Positions 61,453-64,000 of a DNA stretch of 64,000 nt are shown one piece after another. Position 1 is the first letter of the stretch, and each line of letters starts with the position of its first letter. Where the stretch lies: the NCBI RefSeq assembly GCF_049723905.1, contig NZ_JBJKFD010000001.1, positions 1,364,001 through 1,428,000 on the forward strand. Reading direction: 5' to 3'. The position numbers and the translations under genes are program-made. Origin of the DNA: G963665185 sp049723905 (GTDB lineage Bacteria; Desulfobacterota; Desulfovibrionia; Desulfovibrionales; Desulfovibrionaceae). The notes below the pieces were generated by a model. The model was not told the DNA's origin. It searched no databases and saw only the letters and a list, made by a program, of their open reading frames with translations.

Positions 61453-62139
61453 TTAGCCTAGGAACGTGGTCGCCGCCGTGGACAAGTGGTCTGCGGCGTT
61501 TCTGATGGCAGCCCCGACGTTCCGCACCTGCGTGCCGGATGCACCCGTATCCTGTGCGGCCTGTTCCAGTTTGGTGGCTGCGTTGTTCATCTTGGTGGCT
61601 GCCACCTTGACCTTGGACAAAGACGACTTGATCTGGGAAGCGTCGCTCTTGATTTTTGTGATGTCGCTCTTGACATTGCTGGCGGCTGCTTCCGTGCGCT
61701 GCATGGTTGCGTTCACGTCATCAAGCAGGGCATTGACCCTGTCCGCCGCCGCTTTGGTGGCTTGGCCCCGCACCTTGGATTTGTTGACCGCAACCTTGGT
61801 ATTGCTACCGTCCAGGGTTATTTCCTCGGGCGCCGCCTTGTCCTTGAATCCCCAAATGAACGTCCGGCCCAGGCTGGCGAAAAAATTTTCGCCATTGTAG
61901 CTGCTGGACTTCAGAATGTTCACACCCAGAGACCCAAAGGTAATTGATGCGCTTCTCCCAAGAGAAATACTGTAATCCAAGCCTGTTACCCATTTAACGC
62001 TGGCACCGCCCAGGATGGAGACGCTGATCGCTCCCAACACTATGCTGTTGGAAATACCGCCAACCTTGATATCATAGTTGCCTTTCACGGCTCCTTTGTA
62101 GTCACCTTTGGTATGAATCAGATATCCGTCTTTGCCCAT
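61453..62139 (-). CDS. Beta-repeat plus coiled-coil protein, type VI cluster
   Basis: The 228-residue protein has an N-terminal half with short repeated beta motifs (KGDYKGAVKGNYDIKVGG, then ISVSILGGASVKW), like the needle of VgrG proteins. After a link it has a Lys/Ala/Ser-rich helical half, residues ~115-220 (KSDITKIKSDASQIKSSLSK). GGAGGAAGCAC precedes the ATG. It lies between VgrG (64 bases upstream) and the DUF2169 fusion (19 bases downstream). I do not recognise a named family; it could be a separately encoded needle extension or a chaperone. Confidence 0.65.
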   Translation of the reverse strand: MGKDGYLIHTKGDYKGAVKGNYDIKVGGISNSIVLGAISVSILGGASVKWVTGLDYSISLGRSASITFGSLGVNILKSSSYNGENFFASLGRTFIWGFKDKAAPEEITLDGSNTKVAVNKSKVRGQATKAAADRVNALLDDVNATMQRTEAAASNVKSDITKIKSDASQIKSSLSKVKVAATKMNNAATKLEQAAQDTGASGTQVRNVGAAIRNAADHLSTAATTFLG

Positions 62140-62203
62140 GTGCTTCCTCCATTATGCCTGCCGCTCAAGGACGATTGTGGGAATGAATTCTGCGAATGCC
62201 ATG

Positions 62204-63757
62204 TCAGTCATCGATATTCCCGAGCTTGATGTAGGTGTCGGATTTTGGGGAATGGAACAAAATCTGCTCACTGCCTTTTTTGTCCTGCATGGACAGCTTG
62301 TTGTTTCCGCCCGTGGTAATGGCGTTCTGCGTCTGATTGGAGGCATTCACCGGGCTGGGGCATTCCGGGTTGGCTGCCGCGCCAAGGATCATGGGCCGGT
62401 CCGGATCCCCCCCGGTAAACACCAGCATAACCTCCGCCCCCTTGTGCAGCGGGAAGTGCATACCATAGCCGCCTCCGGCATAGGGCTCGGCCTTGCGCAC
62501 CCAGTGCGATGCCTTGCCGCCGCCACGTCCGGCAGTATCGAACGGCAGCCGGATCTTGTAGCGCCCCCACTCGTCCAGCTGCGCATACTGCCCCGTGCCC
62601 GAGGCATCCACATGGGCAGGCAACACGCCTTTGAAGAGCGGCTTTTCACTGCTGAGTTGGGGCCTGTACTGCACATCAAACGGCATGGCCTCGAAACTGT
62701 TGCGGTACCCGGACCAACGTTCGGATGCAGGAAACAAAGAGGCCAGCCCGGAGCCCAGATGCGAAATCTGCGCCCCCTGATGATGCACACTCAGGGCAAG
62801 ATAGTTGCCGTCCAGGTCGGGCTGAAAATGTTCCTTCAGGGAAAAGCCCTGCCCAACCATAATGCCGGAACAGGTGCTTTTTCCCGGAAACACCACTTTG
62901 CGGCAGGCGTATTCTTCCGCGCGCAATGTTGCCAACCGGTCGCTCTCGGACTGATTTCTGGCCCGTTGGTTGAAAAGAAAAACCTCTCCCATGCCGAATT
63001 CGTCCACATCGGCCTTGCCGCTCAGTTCAAGCGAGGGAGTACGGTAGTTGTAGTCTTTAACCCGCAGGGACTTGGGCAGCTGGCTCAAGCGTTCGGAAAA
63101 TTCGTACACCACTTCTTCGCCTTCGGGCGCACGCTGTCCTTTGGGCTTGCGGTAGCGCAATTTTGGCCCCATGGAGAGGAAATTCTTGTCATCCGTCACA
63201 ACCAGACGTTCCCGCTCCTGGTCCTGCTCGAAGAAATAAAACAGCCCCCACTGTTCCATCCAGCGGGAGAAAAAATTCATATGGCTTTCGTCATACTGGC
63301 AGACAAACTCGTATGGCTCGTACTGCGCGGAAAGAGACAGGCGATAGTCGTCAGCGGAAAAATTGCCGTCGGCAAGAATCTGCTCGGCCAGCTGGGGCAG
63401 GCTTTTATCCAGAAAAACCTGATTGCGCCGAATGAAATGCAGCCCCCACAGGCGCGGCATAAGCTTGGCCCGGTACAGGGCAAATTCCTTGAATTCCCTA
63501 TCCTGCTCAAACTCCGTGACCATGCCGTGAAAAACACGTTTTTCGCTGTTTTCACCGTCCGGCAAGAGCTCCAGGCGAGCCGGAGAAGATACTATGGAGG
63601 GCAGGTCGGGATTCTTGTTCGTGGACACCAGGACGATGTCAAACTCATAACAGCGGGAGATCTGCTCGGTCCCAGTAAAGGCGACCACACCGAAAGTGTC
63701 ATCAGCAAGGGAATCCGATACAAACGCAAACATGGGCTCGTTGGTAAGGTATTGCAT
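62204..63757 (-). CDS. vgrG: Type VI secretion tip protein VgrG (TssI)
   Basis: The 517-residue protein has the gp27-like base (FEFDIVLVS-type strand as CYEFDIVLVS, YRAKLMPRLWGLHF, MNFFSRWMEQWGLFYFFEQ) and a gp5-like OB domain (DEWGRYKIRLPFD, SHWVRKAEPYAGGGYGMHFPLHKGAEVML, GGDPDRPMILGA). It ends soon after the OB domain (KSDTYIKLGNIDD), so the long beta-prism needle is nearly missing. CTGGAGAGAGC precedes the ATG. It forms the puncturing tip of the type VI machine and carries the DUF4150 tip. A small beta-repeat gene lies on each side. Confidence 0.93.
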   Translation of the reverse strand: MQYLTNEPMFAFVSDSLADDTFGVVAFTGTEQISRCYEFDIVLVSTNKNPDLPSIVSSPARLELLPDGENSEKRVFHGMVTEFEQDREFKEFALYRAKLMPRLWGLHFIRRNQVFLDKSLPQLAEQILADGNFSADDYRLSLSAQYEPYEFVCQYDESHMNFFSRWMEQWGLFYFFEQDQERERLVVTDDKNFLSMGPKLRYRKPKGQRAPEGEEVVYEFSERLSQLPKSLRVKDYNYRTPSLELSGKADVDEFGMGEVFLFNQRARNQSESDRLATLRAEEYACRKVVFPGKSTCSGIMVGQGFSLKEHFQPDLDGNYLALSVHHQGAQISHLGSGLASLFPASERWSGYRNSFEAMPFDVQYRPQLSSEKPLFKGVLPAHVDASGTGQYAQLDEWGRYKIRLPFDTAGRGGGKASHWVRKAEPYAGGGYGMHFPLHKGAEVMLVFTGGDPDRPMILGAAANPECPSPVNASNQTQNAITTGGNNKLSMQDKKGSEQILFHSPKSDTYIKLGNIDD

Positions 63758-63770
63758 GCTCTCTCCAGCC

Positions 63771-64000
63771 TCAGTTTATCATGATAATGCCGCCGCTCTT
63801 CATCCTGGACCCGGCCACAACCATGTAAGATCCGGTATTCGTCACGCCAGTGCCGCCGTTCTCCATGCTGCTCCCGGCTGTTTTCAAAGCGTTACCGGCC
63901 GATTTAACGGAGTTGGCGGCACTCTTCACCTTGGTAAGGGACGTTTTGATATCATCGGTGTGCACCAATGTTTCCTGGGTACTGGCAGAAACCCTGGCCA
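63771..64000 (-). CDS. Partial gene: C-terminal part of a coiled-coil/beta protein upstream of vgrG
   Basis: The frame is open to the right edge of the window. About 76 residues are visible, ending in IIMIN. The helical part (IKTSLTKVKSAANSVKSAGN) is followed by short Gly-rich beta turns (TNTGSYMVVAGSRMKSGG). The order is reversed relative to the protein at 61453, but the two share the Lys/Ala/Ser helix style. The stop lies 13 bases before the vgrG start. TTG 63968 is not a convincing start because coding sequence continues upstream. Confidence 0.65.
   Translation of the reverse strand, partial: ARVSASTQETLVHTDDIKTSLTKVKSAANSVKSAGNALKTAGSSMENGGTGVTNTGSYMVVAGSRMKSGGIIMIN

Noticed and set aside
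59316..61505. 729-residue plus-strand frame inside the DUF2169 gene
   Set aside because: Same reason: the long GC-rich sense frame leaves an open mirror frame.
62132..63784. 550-residue plus-strand frame opposite vgrG
   Set aside because: vgrG on the minus strand has clear tip-protein motifs; the plus frame has no recognisable domain.

Overview
The window looks like a chromosomal stretch of a strict anaerobe of the Desulfovibrio group (Desulfovibrionales). This rests on gene content, not on a marker gene: an H-NOX chemoreceptor, two single-cluster ferredoxins, a TauE/SafE exporter, a DUF1847 protein, a thioredoxin-reductase-like flavoprotein without the usual NADPH motif, and many sensory proteins in moderately GC-rich DNA. 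No rRNA is present, so the placement is inference.

Layout. 1-2845: tail of an unidentified gene, a polytopic membrane protein and a Tat-exported metallo-beta-lactamase-fold protein. 2907-3687: five tandem copies of a ~164-bp palindromic element. 3990-7225: four overlapping genes for a CobW-type metal GTPase and an ExbB/ExbD/TonB energising complex. 7247-10789 (minus): orphan sensor kinase and a TauE cassette. 11012-17379: a membrane-bound sigma-54-type AAA+ regulator, then an HD-GYP phosphodiesterase overlapping a chemoreceptor, preceded by a good sigma-54 promoter match. 17524-25369: tRNA-Lys, DsbD, DUF1847, DJ-1 protein, RRM protein, pyruvate kinase, M20 peptidase, ferredoxin. 25420-27089 (minus): AraC regulator, cupin, ferredoxin. 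27155-36371 (minus): chemotaxis block (H-NOX receptor, two-hairpin receptor-like protein, STAS, CheY, CheA, CheR, CheB).

36727-48091: methyltransferase, MscS, SPOR-repeat protein, ComFB, periplasmic binding protein, YhhQ transporter, thioredoxin-reductase-like protein, tRNA-Met, Nif3, zinc-ribbon protein, chemoreceptor, acyltransferase. 48282-52497 (minus): clpS-clpA-aat (bacterial N-degron pathway) and a CYTH protein. 53191-55569: GlpT, then CrcB/FluC with DUF190. 55573-56440: a repeat-rich patch holding one small lipoprotein gene. 56449-64000 (minus): a type VI secretion cargo cluster with VgrG, two small structural-looking proteins, a DUF2169-pentapeptide fusion, DUF3540 and a PAAR-like DUF4150 protein; it runs off the right edge.

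How the parts work together. Signal transduction dominates: three transmembrane chemoreceptors, one soluble double receptor, a near-complete che set without a separate CheW, c-di-GMP turnover (HD-GYP) and a probable nucleotide-binding ComFB protein. The H-NOX receptor keeps the heme ligand and the distal tyrosine of O2-binding family members, which suits an anaerobe steering away from oxygen. The most unusual parts are that receptor with its che operon, the regulator with GAFTEA instead of GAFTGA, the type VI cluster with an apparently split VgrG needle, and the palindromic repeat family at both ends of the window.
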